Shown here: positions 40,696 through 47,266 of the stretch, piece after piece
Numbering within the stretch: the first letter of the stretch is position 1
Layout of the letters: every line of letters begins with the position of its first letter
Origin: Actinomyces sp. ICM47
GTDB lineage: Bacteria > Actinomycetota > Actinomycetes > Actinomycetales > Actinomycetaceae
DNA: 47,266 nucleotides
Assembly: GCF_000278725.1 (NCBI RefSeq)
Contig: NZ_ALCA01000064.1
Coordinates: 1-47,266, forward strand
Direction of reading: 5' to 3'
Translations under genes and position numbers: made by a program
The notes under the pieces: model-generated
The model's database searches: none
Told to the model about the DNA's origin: nothing
The model's input: the letters and a program-made list of their open reading frames with translations, nothing else

Positions 40696-42801
40696 TCAGT
40701 AGCCCTTGGTGCCGTCGTAGGCGCAGGAATCGTCCGGAACGAAGCCCGCGTCGAGGATGCCGACCAGGTTCTGGATCTGCTCTTCCTTGGAACGACCCAG
40801 GCCCTGCGGGGTGATCGTGTTCGTCAGCGAGATGCCGTCGAGCGCGTCGTTGTAGTCCAGCTTGCCGACCGACAGCATGGAGGCAACCATGCCGTGCGTG
40901 TCGATGCCGTTCTCCGGGTTCGCGCCGGGGGCGAAGGGGGTGCCCTTCTCGTGGCCCGACGGGAAGGAACCGGTGGCCTTGCCGTAGACGACGTTCGAGG
41001 TGATCGTCAGGACCGACTGGGTCGGGATCGCGTCGCGGTACATGGGGATCGCGCGAATCTTGTCCATGACGGTGTGGACGACGGTCGCGGCGATGTCGTC
41101 GGCGCGGTCATCGTCGTTGCCGTAGGTCGGGAAGTCGCCCTCGGTGCGGTAGTCGACGACCAGGCCGGTCTCGTCGCGGATCGGGTAGACCTTCGCGTAC
41201 TTGATTGCGGCCAGGGAGTCGGCGACGATGGACAGACCGGCGATACCGCAGCCCATGGTGCGCACGATCTCAGCGTCGTGCAGTGCCATCTCGATGGCCT
41301 CGTAGGCGTAGCGGTCGTGGCAGTAGTGGATGATGTTGAGGGCCTCGACATAGGTGCCGACGACCCAGTCCAGCATTTCCTCGTAGCGCTTCCACACGTC
41401 GTCGAAGTCGAGCGGGCCGTCACCCTGGACGGGCTCGTAGCCTTCCATGACCTGCTTGCCGGTCATCTCGTCGCGGCCACCGTTGATGGCGTAGAGGAGA
41501 GCCTTGGCGGCGTTGACGCGAGCGCCGAAGAACTGCATCTGCTTGCCGACGCGCATGGGGGAGACGCAGCATGCGATGGCGGCGTCGTCGCCCCAGTGGG
41601 CGCGGATCTGCGGATCGGACTCGTACTGGATCGACGAGGTCTCGATCGAAATGCGAGCGCAGAACTCCTTGTAACCGCGGGGCAGGTTCTCGTCCCAGAA
41701 GATGGTGATGTTCGGCTCGGGCGCGGGACCCAGGTTCACCAGGGTCTGGAGCAGACGGAAGGAGGTCTTGGTGACCAGCGTACGACCGTCGTCGCCGAAG
41801 CCAGCGTCCGACCAGGTGGCCCAGTAGGGGTCACCGGAGAAGATCTGGTCGTAGGCGATGGTGCGCAGGAAGCGGGTGATACGCAGCTTGATGACGAGGG
41901 CGTCGATGATCTCCTGCGCGCCGGACTCATCCAGCGTACCGTTCTTCAGATCACGCTCGAAGTAGCAGTCGAAGAAGCCGGAGAGACGACCGATCGACAT
42001 AGCGGCACCGTCCTGGGACTTCACGGAAGCCAGGTAGCCGAAGTAGGTCCACTGCACGGCCTCGTGTGCGTTGGTGGCGGGGCCGGAGATGTCGTAGCCG
42101 TAGGAGGCGGCCAGGTTCTTCAGCTTCTTGAGGGCCTTGATCTGCTCGGAGTGCTCCTCGCGGTAGCGTGCCCAGTGCTCGGAGAAGGGCTGGTCGGCGT
42201 AGCGATCCTTATCCTTCTGCTTCTCGGCGATCAGGTGGTCCACGCCGTACAGGGCCACGCGGCGGTAGTCGCCGATGATGCGACCGCGGCCGTAGGCATC
42301 CGGCAGGCCGGTGATGATGTGGGAGGAGCGAGCGGCGCGAATACGCGGGGTGTAGATATCGAAGACTGCGTCGTTGTGGGTCTTGCGGTACTGGGTGAAG
42401 ATCTTCTTCACCTCGGGGTTGTATTCCTTGCCGGCCTCGTGGATGGCGGTCTCGACCATGCGCCAGCCGCCGTTCGGCATCATTGCGCGCTTGAGCGGGG
42501 CGTCGGTCTGCAGGCCGACGATCACGTTGTCGTCCTCGCAAATGTAACCGGGCTTGAAGGCGTCGATGTCAGCCGGGGTATCGGTGTCAACGTCGAGGAT
42601 GCGCACCTTGCGCTCTTCGGAAAGGTACTTTTCCTCAAGGGTGTTCCAGACCCGCATGGTCTTTTCGGTGGGACCCGCCAGGAACGAGGCATCGCCCTCG
42701 TACGGCGTGTAGTTCAGCTGGATGAAGTCGCGCACGTCGATTTCATCGCACCAGTTACCCTTGACAAAACCTTCCCAGGCTTTCTGGTCTGCTGTCGTCA
42801 T
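40696..42801 (-). CDS. pflB: Pyruvate formate-lyase large subunit lacking the glycyl-radical domain
   Basis: Pyruvate formate-lyase converts pyruvate and CoA to acetyl-CoA and formate in anaerobic sugar metabolism. The 701-residue subunit has the PFL domain from the start (WEGFVKGNWCDEIDVRDFIQ, then NYTPYEGDASFLAG) and the active-site pair Cys411-Cys412 in IACCVSPMRVGK. EDNVIVGLQTDAPLKRAMMP and LPDAYGRGRIIGDYRR are substrate-site motifs. The chain ends NLVGILDAGFVPDDSCAYDG and four more residues; the RVSGYA segment is absent and appears in the next gene. The ATG at 42799-42801 has AAGAGGAAGA upstream. The TGA at 40696-40698 is not rescued by a nearby frame: the 123 bp after it show no PFL-like coding. 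A 780-residue plus-strand frame opposite is a GC-bias shadow. Confidence 0.96.
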   Translation of the reverse strand: MTTADQKAWEGFVKGNWCDEIDVRDFIQLNYTPYEGDASFLAGPTEKTMRVWNTLEEKYLSEERKVRILDVDTDTPADIDAFKPGYICEDDNVIVGLQTDAPLKRAMMPNGGWRMVETAIHEAGKEYNPEVKKIFTQYRKTHNDAVFDIYTPRIRAARSSHIITGLPDAYGRGRIIGDYRRVALYGVDHLIAEKQKDKDRYADQPFSEHWARYREEHSEQIKALKKLKNLAASYGYDISGPATNAHEAVQWTYFGYLASVKSQDGAAMSIGRLSGFFDCYFERDLKNGTLDESGAQEIIDALVIKLRITRFLRTIAYDQIFSGDPYWATWSDAGFGDDGRTLVTKTSFRLLQTLVNLGPAPEPNITIFWDENLPRGYKEFCARISIETSSIQYESDPQIRAHWGDDAAIACCVSPMRVGKQMQFFGARVNAAKALLYAINGGRDEMTGKQVMEGYEPVQGDGPLDFDDVWKRYEEMLDWVVGTYVEALNIIHYCHDRYAYEAIEMALHDAEIVRTMGCGIAGLSIVADSLAAIKYAKVYPIRDETGLVVDYRTEGDFPTYGNDDDRADDIAATVVHTVMDKIRAIPMYRDAIPTQSVLTITSNVVYGKATGSFPSGHEKGTPFAPGANPENGIDTHGMVASMLSVGKLDYNDALDGISLTNTITPQGLGRSKEEQIQNLVGILDAGFVPDDSCAYDGTKGY

Positions 42802-42867
42802 TCTTCCTCTTCTCGGATCTTTCCGTATCCCTGTGGGGACGGTTGTAGGGAGCAAAGCTCCGTCAGT

Positions 42868-42884
42868 GCGCCGGATTCCGGCGC
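42868..42884. promoter_or_regulatory. Perfect 17-bp palindrome upstream of pflB
   Basis: GCGCCGGA-T-TCCGGCGC, 67 bp upstream of the pflB ATG. It lies downstream of the candidate promoter, in the leader of the minus-strand transcript, and could be an operator or a leader hairpin. Confidence 0.45.
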
Positions 42885-42892
42885 TTGGGTCT

Positions 42893-42921
42893 ATTGTCCT
42901 ACGACCGATGGGGTGGGACAA
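42893..42921 (-). promoter_or_regulatory. Candidate pflB promoter
   Basis: On the minus strand TTGTCC (42916-42921) and GACAAT (42893-42898) are separated by 17 bases. TTGTCC matches four of six -35 consensus bases. GTAGGAC-like motifs lie over and around it. This is a weak prediction. Confidence 0.3.
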
Positions 42922-43076
42922 CCGCTTTCGTCTATCGACCTATGCTCTGTGTCTCAGGGGTGTGGGTCTTAAGTCTCCCACGCTTCAATTGTAGGACGAA
43001 GGTCCCCGTAAAGAAAGTGGGGGCTTTGACCACATACACTGGTGTCAGTGCCCGTTTCACGAAGGAGAAAATTCCT

Positions 43077-44384
43077 ATGTCTGCACCCCGTCCGGTCCTC
43101 GGAGTTGGCGTTCTTGGAGCTGGAACCGTTGGTAGCCAGGTCATTCGCATCCTGCAGTCGAGCCGTGAGGATTTCGCGGCACGTTCCGGTGCTGAGATGG
43201 AGGTCCGCCGCGTTCTCGTCCGCAATGTGGATGCTCCGCGTGACTCGCCGATTGATCGCGAGCTGCTGACGACGGACCCTGCTGAGGCGATTGACGGGAT
43301 GGACCTCGTGGTCGAGTTGATCGGCGGCATCGAGCCTGCGCGCACGTTCGTGCTGCGCGCCCTCACACAGGGTATTTCGGTCGTGACGGGTAACAAGGCG
43401 TTGCTGGCCGCCCACGGCCCCGAACTGTACGAGGCTGCCGCCTCCAACGACGCGGACCTTTATTACGAGGCCGCCGTGGCCGGCGCGGTCCCCGTCGTAT
43501 ACGGTCTGCGCGAGTCGCTGGCCGGTGACCGCGTCACCACCGTGATGGGCATTGTCAACGGCACGACGAACTTCATCCTGGACGCCATGAGTTCCAAGGG
43601 CCTGAGCTACGAGGATGCCCTCAAGCAGGCGCAGGACCTGGGCTTCGCCGAGGCCGATCCGACCGCAGACGTCGAGGGCCTGGATGCCGCAGCGAAGTGC
43701 TCCATCCTGGCCTCGCTGGCCTTCCACACGCGCGTCGGCATCGACGACGTCGCGGTCGAAGGTATCTCCAATATCACCAAGGAGGACATGGAAGAGGCCG
43801 CTCGTGTCGGCCACACCATCAAGCTCCTGGCCATTGCCGAGCGCCGCATCGGTGAGGATGGCCGCGAGGGAGTCGCCATGCGCGTTCACCCCGCCCAGGT
43901 GCCATCCGACCATCCGCTGGCTTCCGTCGACGGTGCCTTCAACGCGATTCTGGTCGAGGGTGAGAACGCCGGACGCCTCATGTTCTACGGCCAGGGTGCC
44001 GGCGGGGCTCCCACGGCCTCGGCCGTCCTGTCCGACCTCGTGGCCGCTGCGCATCACCGCGCCTTCGGAGGTCACGCCCCTCGCGAATCCGTCTACGCCC
44101 ACCTGCCGATCCTCGATCCCGGATCGACCCACACGCGCTACCAGATCCGCCTGCAGGTCGAGGACCGTCTCGGCGTGCTCTCCGACGTCGCCGGTATTTT
44201 CGCCCGCCACGGCGTCTCGATCCAGTCGGTGCACCAGCGCAACGACGAGGTTCCCGGTGCGTGCGTCATCGTCGTGACCAGCCATCAGGCCCGCGAGGCA
44301 GACCTGCGCGCCGTCGCTCGTGCGCTCGCCGTGTCCGACGCCGTGCGCGAGGTGACCTCCACGATCCGCGTTGAGGGTGAGTGA
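43077..44384 (+). CDS. hom: Homoserine dehydrogenase
   Basis: This enzyme reduces aspartate semialdehyde to homoserine with NAD(P)H, the branch point to threonine, isoleucine and methionine. The 435-residue product starts at ATG 43077 with GAAGGAG upstream. The Rossmann motif is GVLGAGTVGSQVI, then VTGNKALLAAHGPELYEAA and VAGAVPVVYGLRESLAGD; the catalytic-domain signature is GIVNGTTNFILDAM with DPTADVEGLDAAAKCSILA. A C-terminal ACT domain (about 355-430, RLQVEDRLGVLSDVAGIFAR) should bind threonine for feedback inhibition. thrB follows at once, on the same strand. The gene is divergent from pflB with a 275-bp intergenic region. Confidence 0.96.
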   Translation: MSAPRPVLGVGVLGAGTVGSQVIRILQSSREDFAARSGAEMEVRRVLVRNVDAPRDSPIDRELLTTDPAEAIDGMDLVVELIGGIEPARTFVLRALTQGISVVTGNKALLAAHGPELYEAAASNDADLYYEAAVAGAVPVVYGLRESLAGDRVTTVMGIVNGTTNFILDAMSSKGLSYEDALKQAQDLGFAEADPTADVEGLDAAAKCSILASLAFHTRVGIDDVAVEGISNITKEDMEEAARVGHTIKLLAIAERRIGEDGREGVAMRVHPAQVPSDHPLASVDGAFNAILVEGENAGRLMFYGQGAGGAPTASAVLSDLVAAAHHRAFGGHAPRESVYAHLPILDPGSTHTRYQIRLQVEDRLGVLSDVAGIFARHGVSIQSVHQRNDEVPGACVIVVTSHQAREADLRAVARALAVSDAVREVTSTIRVEGE

Positions 44385-44391
44385 GGTGCGC

Positions 44392-45336
44392 GTGCATGAT
44401 GACTTTGTCGCGGTGAAGGTTCCCGCGACGAGCGCCAACCTGGGTCCCGGCTTCGACTGCATGGGCCTCGCGCTCGACCTGTGGGACGAAGTGTCAATCC
44501 ACGCGACGACGGGGTCGACCTCGGTCGTCGTCGAAGGCGAGGGGGCTGGCAACGTCGACCTCGGCGAGGATAACTTGGTCGTTCGCGCTCTGCGTCTGGC
44601 CCTGGACCACGCGGGCGCTCCCCAGGTGGGGGTGCGCATGCGCTGCATGAACCGCATTCCTCATTCGCGAGGCCTGGGTTCCTCCGCGAGCGCAATCGTT
44701 GCCGGCCTGACGCTGGCCCGTGCGCTCATCGGCGATCCGGACGTGCTGGGGCGCCAGGAGATCCTCGAGATCGGCTCGGAGCTGGAGGGACACCCCGACA
44801 ATGTTGCACCCGCCGTCTATGGAGGGGCCACCGTTGCCTGGATGAACGAGGACACGAAGGAGGTGGGTGCGCTTCGGCTGAACCCGCCGGCGTGCGTGTC
44901 TCCCGTCGTTTTCATTCCCGACTTCGAACTGCGTACTGCTACCGCCCGCGCTGCGCTGCCCGAGAACGTGTCTCACGTGGATGCGCGCTTCAACGTCGCC
45001 CGCGCGAGCGCGCTCGCTGCGATCCTGTCCGGTCATGCGCAGGCCAGCGGGGGAGCGGATCTGCACGCGGTGCTCATGGAAGCGACGCGCGACCGCCTCC
45101 ACCAGGAGCAGCGCCGCGGTGCCATGGAGCCCTCGCTGGCCCTCGTCGACTGGCTGCGCGGTGCGGGATACGCCGCCGTGGTCTCGGGTGCCGGACCTAC
45201 TGTCATCTCGCTGGAACCCGTTGGCGCGCAGATTCGCCGCGAAGCCGCGGACTCGGGGTGGCGTGTCCTTCCCCTCACGGTGGCCGCTTCCGGCGTGCAG
45301 ATCACTCGTGGATCTTTAGCGAAGGTGGAGTTCTAA
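44392..45336 (+). CDS. thrB: Homoserine kinase
   Basis: ThrB phosphorylates homoserine with ATP for threonine synthesis. It is a GHMP kinase of about 314 residues. Motif 1 is VPATSANLGPGFDCMG near the N-terminus, the ATP-binding loop is PHSRGLGSSASAI and the C-terminal motif 3 is VSGAGPTVISL. GTG codons at 44377, 44386 and 44392 are all in frame; 44392 is used because GAGG lies five bases upstream, but 44386 is equally possible. Gene order hom-thrB-rho is found in other actinobacteria. thrC is not here. A T-rich terminator follows at 45369. Confidence 0.93.
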   Translation: MHDDFVAVKVPATSANLGPGFDCMGLALDLWDEVSIHATTGSTSVVVEGEGAGNVDLGEDNLVVRALRLALDHAGAPQVGVRMRCMNRIPHSRGLGSSASAIVAGLTLARALIGDPDVLGRQEILEIGSELEGHPDNVAPAVYGGATVAWMNEDTKEVGALRLNPPACVSPVVFIPDFELRTATARAALPENVSHVDARFNVARASALAAILSGHAQASGGADLHAVLMEATRDRLHQEQRRGAMEPSLALVDWLRGAGYAAVVSGAGPTVISLEPVGAQIRREAADSGWRVLPLTVAASGVQITRGSLAKVEF

Positions 45337-45368
45337 CTAGCCTCTCATCTGTGAGTTTCTGCGCAAGC

Positions 45369-45424
45369 ACCGTCAGTTTCGCTGTCTAATCGACAGCTGG
45401 CTGGCGGTCTTGCTATATTTTTTT
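45369..45424 (+). terminator. T-tailed intrinsic terminator between thrB and rho
   Basis: An outer 8-bp stem (45369-45376 with 45401-45408, one G-U) and an inner GCTGTC/GACAGC stem (45381-45386 with 45392-45397) are followed by a run of seven T at 45418-45424. This is the only canonical T-tailed terminator in the window; it could end hom-thrB transcripts or act as an attenuator in the rho leader. Confidence 0.75.
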
Positions 45425-45431
45425 CAGGTCC

Positions 45432-45449
45432 GAGTCGAATGCTCGACTC
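45432..45449 (+). promoter_or_regulatory. Leader hairpin upstream of rho
   Basis: GAGTCGA-ATGC-TCGACTC is a perfect 7-bp stem with a 4-base loop, 109 bp before the rho start, just past the T-run of the terminator. Two CATTGCG direct repeats (about 45454 and 45471) follow. A regulatory role in rho expression is inferred. Confidence 0.4.
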
Positions 45450-45557
45450 CGATCATTGCGGTGCGCCCTCATTGCGCATCTTCCTCCATCAAGCTTTCTC
45501 GTGTGCTTGAGCAATTCACCTCGCCCGACTTGGGCGCATTCCAGTAAGGACCACTTC

Positions 45558-47258
45558 GTGAGCAACGAAACCCCCGCCGAGATGACGACCGTGTCGCTGT
45601 CGGCGATGAAGCTGCCTGAGCTGAAGGCCCTGGCCGCGTCCCGCGGTCTCAAGGGCATTTCCCAGCTTCGCAAACCCCAGCTGATCGAGCTCCTGAGCAA
45701 CGACGCCAGCGCTCCGACCACGCAGGAAGCCGCTCCGGGCGAGGAGACCCCTGCCTCGTCGTCTGAAACCCCGGACGTTCCCGCGCAGCCCGAGGCTCCC
45801 GTGGCCGACATGCCTGCCGTTGAGATGCCCGCAGCCGAGGCCCCGCGTCGTTCACGCCGCCGCCGCGCGGTGAGTCAGGGAGCCGTGGAACCCGCGCATG
45901 TCACTCTCGACCTGCCGCTGCCCGCTTCCGAGCGCAGTGAGTCCACGCCTGAACCCGACACGACCGTCGTCGAGACCGTCCTGAACATCGAGCTGCCCGA
46001 CGGCGACGACACCGAGGGACGGCGTGGACGCCGCGAACGCGGACGTCGCTCCCGTCGCGAGCGCGAGAACCGCGACAACCGTGAGGGCCGTGAGAATCGC
46101 GAAGCGCGCCCTGCGCGCGGCGGCGAGGACAACCTCGCCCCGATTGCCGGCATCCTCGACATCCAGGAGAACCACGCCTTCGTGCGTACCTCCGGCTACC
46201 TGCCCGGCCCGAACGACGTCTACGTGACGCTCGGCAACGTGCGCCGCTGGGGTCTGCGCGCCGGTGACGCGGTCGCCGGTGCCGTCCGCCTGCCCCGCGA
46301 GGGCGAGCGTCAGCGCCAGAAGTACAACGCCCTCGTGCGCGTCGACTCCGTGAACGGCATGACGATTGAGCAGGCGCAGGCGCGTCGAGAATTCGGCAAG
46401 CTGACGCCGGTCTACCCCTCCGAGCAGCTGCGCATGGAGACCTCGCCGAAGGCCTACACGCCGCGCGTCATCGATCTGGTTGCCCCGGTGGGCAAGGGGC
46501 AGCGCGGCCTCATCGTCTCGCCGCCCAAGGCCGGTAAGACCATGGTCATCCAGCAGATGGCCAAGGCCATCGAGCTGAACAACCCCGAGGTGCACCTCAT
46601 GGTCGTCCTGGTGGACGAGCGCCCCGAAGAGGTCACCGACATGCGCTCGATCGTTAAGGGCGAGGTCATCGCCTCCACCTTCGACCGTCCCGCATCGGAC
46701 CACACGACCGTTGCTGAACTCGCGATTGAGCGCGCCAAGCGCCTCGTGGAGCTGGGTCAGGATGTCGTCGTTCTCCTCGACTCGCTGACGCGACTGTCGC
46801 GCGCCTACAACCTGGCTGCGCCCGCCTCGGGCCGTATCCTCTCCGGTGGTGTCGACGCGTCCGCGCTCTACCCGCCCAAGAAGTTCTTCGGCGCGGCCCG
46901 CAACCTCTCCGAGGGCGGCTCGCTGACCATCATCGCCTCCGCGCTGGTGGAGACCGGGTCGAAGATGGACGAGGTTATCTTCGAGGAGTTCAAGGGCACT
47001 GGCAACATGGAACTGCGCCTCTCGCGTCAGCTTGCCGAGCGCCGCATCTTCCCGGCGATCGATCTCAACGCGTCGGGTACCCGCCGCGAGGAGCTGCTGT
47101 TTGCGCCCGAGGAGCTGCGCATCATGTGGAAGCTGCGCCGCGTCCTGGGCACCCTCGACCAGCAGCAGGGCCTCGAGCTGGTCCTCGACAAGCTCAAGGA
47201 AACCCAGTCGAACGCTGAGTTCCTCATGCTCATCCAGAAGACGACGCCCTCCGAGTGA
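45558..47258 (+). CDS. rho: Transcription termination factor Rho
   Basis: Rho is a hexameric RNA helicase that ends transcription at C-rich unstructured RNA. The 566-residue product starts at GTG 45558 with TAAGGA upstream. Residues 10-45 are a Rho_N SAP-like domain ([20 protein letters not shown]). An Arg/Asp/Glu-rich disordered insert fills about 45-195 ([20 protein letters not shown]); such inserts are usual in actinobacterial Rho and absent from E. coli (419 residues). The RNA-binding cold-shock-like domain follows ([20 protein letters not shown]), then the ATPase with Walker A SPPKAGKT, the [11 protein letters not shown] segment, Walker [16 protein letters not shown] and the Q-loop/R-loop ([20 protein letters not shown]). 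All catalytic motifs are present. Confidence 0.97.
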   Translation: MSNETPAEMTTVSLSAMKLPELKALAASRGLKGISQLRKPQLIELLSNDASAPTTQEAAPGEETPASSSETPDVPAQPEAPVADMPAVEMPAAEAPRRSRRRRAVSQGAVEPAHVTLDLPLPASERSESTPEPDTTVVETVLNIELPDGDDTEGRRGRRERGRRSRRERENRDNREGRENREARPARGGEDNLAPIAGILDIQENHAFVRTSGYLPGPNDVYVTLGNVRRWGLRAGDAVAGAVRLPREGERQRQKYNALVRVDSVNGMTIEQAQARREFGKLTPVYPSEQLRMETSPKAYTPRVIDLVAPVGKGQRGLIVSPPKAGKTMVIQQMAKAIELNNPEVHLMVVLVDERPEEVTDMRSIVKGEVIASTFDRPASDHTTVAELAIERAKRLVELGQDVVVLLDSLTRLSRAYNLAAPASGRILSGGVDASALYPPKKFFGAARNLSEGGSLTIIASALVETGSKMDEVIFEEFKGTGNMELRLSRQLAERRIFPAIDLNASGTRREELLFAPEELRIMWKLRRVLGTLDQQQGLELVLDKLKETQSNAEFLMLIQKTTPSE

Positions 47259-47266
47259 TCGGCGGG

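Noticed and set aside
40573..40698. Frameshift or sequencing error as the cause of the split PFL
   Set aside because: The small ORF has its own ribosome-binding site and a charged 25-residue lead not found in PFL, and the 123-bp gap contains hairpins but no PFL-like coding in any frame. Resequencing would still be the decisive test.
40630..42972. A 780-residue plus-strand reading frame opposite pflB
   Set aside because: It is the complement of a highly conserved enzyme gene; its translation is low-complexity and resembles no family. GC-rich third positions commonly open such antisense frames.

Overview
The window is a 47 kb piece of a GC-rich actinobacterial chromosome. Gene content (actinobacterial-type Rho with an Arg-rich insert, a DUF3097 protein, comEA-comEC-holA then rpsT-lepA-hemW-hrcA-dnaJ-rsmE, hom-thrB-rho) together with pyruvate formate-lyase suggests a facultatively anaerobic Actinomycetales member, most likely Actinomyces/Schaalia. 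This assignment is inference from content; no rRNA gene or other species marker is present.

Layout. 1-6845 (+): the 3' end of an M20 peptidase gene, then a five-gene oligopeptide/dipeptide ABC uptake operon whose last gene encodes a C39-like cysteine peptidase; every junction after the binding protein overlaps by 1-4 nt. 6934-11346 (-): an NhaC-type antiporter, proC and a HerA-like ATPase. 11583-15214 (+): comEA, comEC and holA. 15269-18950 (+): a heterodimeric ABC exporter with one degenerate ATP site. 19106-20314 (-): rpsT and a PemK/MazF-like protein. 20485-25629 (+): a TPR-like protein, then lepA, trmB and hemW. 25630-27470 (+): an AT-rich leader and a SatD/membrane-protein pair. 27491-31538 (+): DUF3097 gene, a CIRCE operator, hrcA-dnaJ-rsmE. 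31545-34640: a low-GC island with a C5 cytosine methyltransferase (+) convergent with a GHKL (MutL/MORC-like) ATPase (-) whose C-terminus carries a HEPN-like RNxxxH motif; this looks like a defence or restriction-modification locus. 34624-39268: an aldose epimerase, a C1 aminopeptidase, and a coupled glutamine-amidotransferase/acetyltransferase/peptide-deformylase operon. 39305-42801 (-): the pyruvate formate-lyase operon. 43077-47258 (+): hom, thrB and rho.

Three things stand out. (1) Pyruvate formate-lyase is split. The 701-residue subunit has the Cys-Cys active site but ends before the glycyl-radical domain, which is a separate 83-residue ORF with its own ribosome-binding site; pflA follows. 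(2) The 12-mer ACGAGGCCGGGG occurs 12 times exactly (either strand), plus 6 exact copies of the variant ACGAGGCCGTGG. It occurs as inverted pairs in intergenic terminators and as single copies in genes, a distribution resembling DNA-uptake sequences, in a window that also holds comEA/comEC. (3) The methyltransferase plus GHKL-HEPN pair and the SatD cassette sit at places where the conserved actinobacterial gene order appears to be interrupted.

No tRNA, rRNA, CRISPR array, transposase or integrase was recognised. Intergenic gaps are all shorter than about 300 bases; the larger ones are described.
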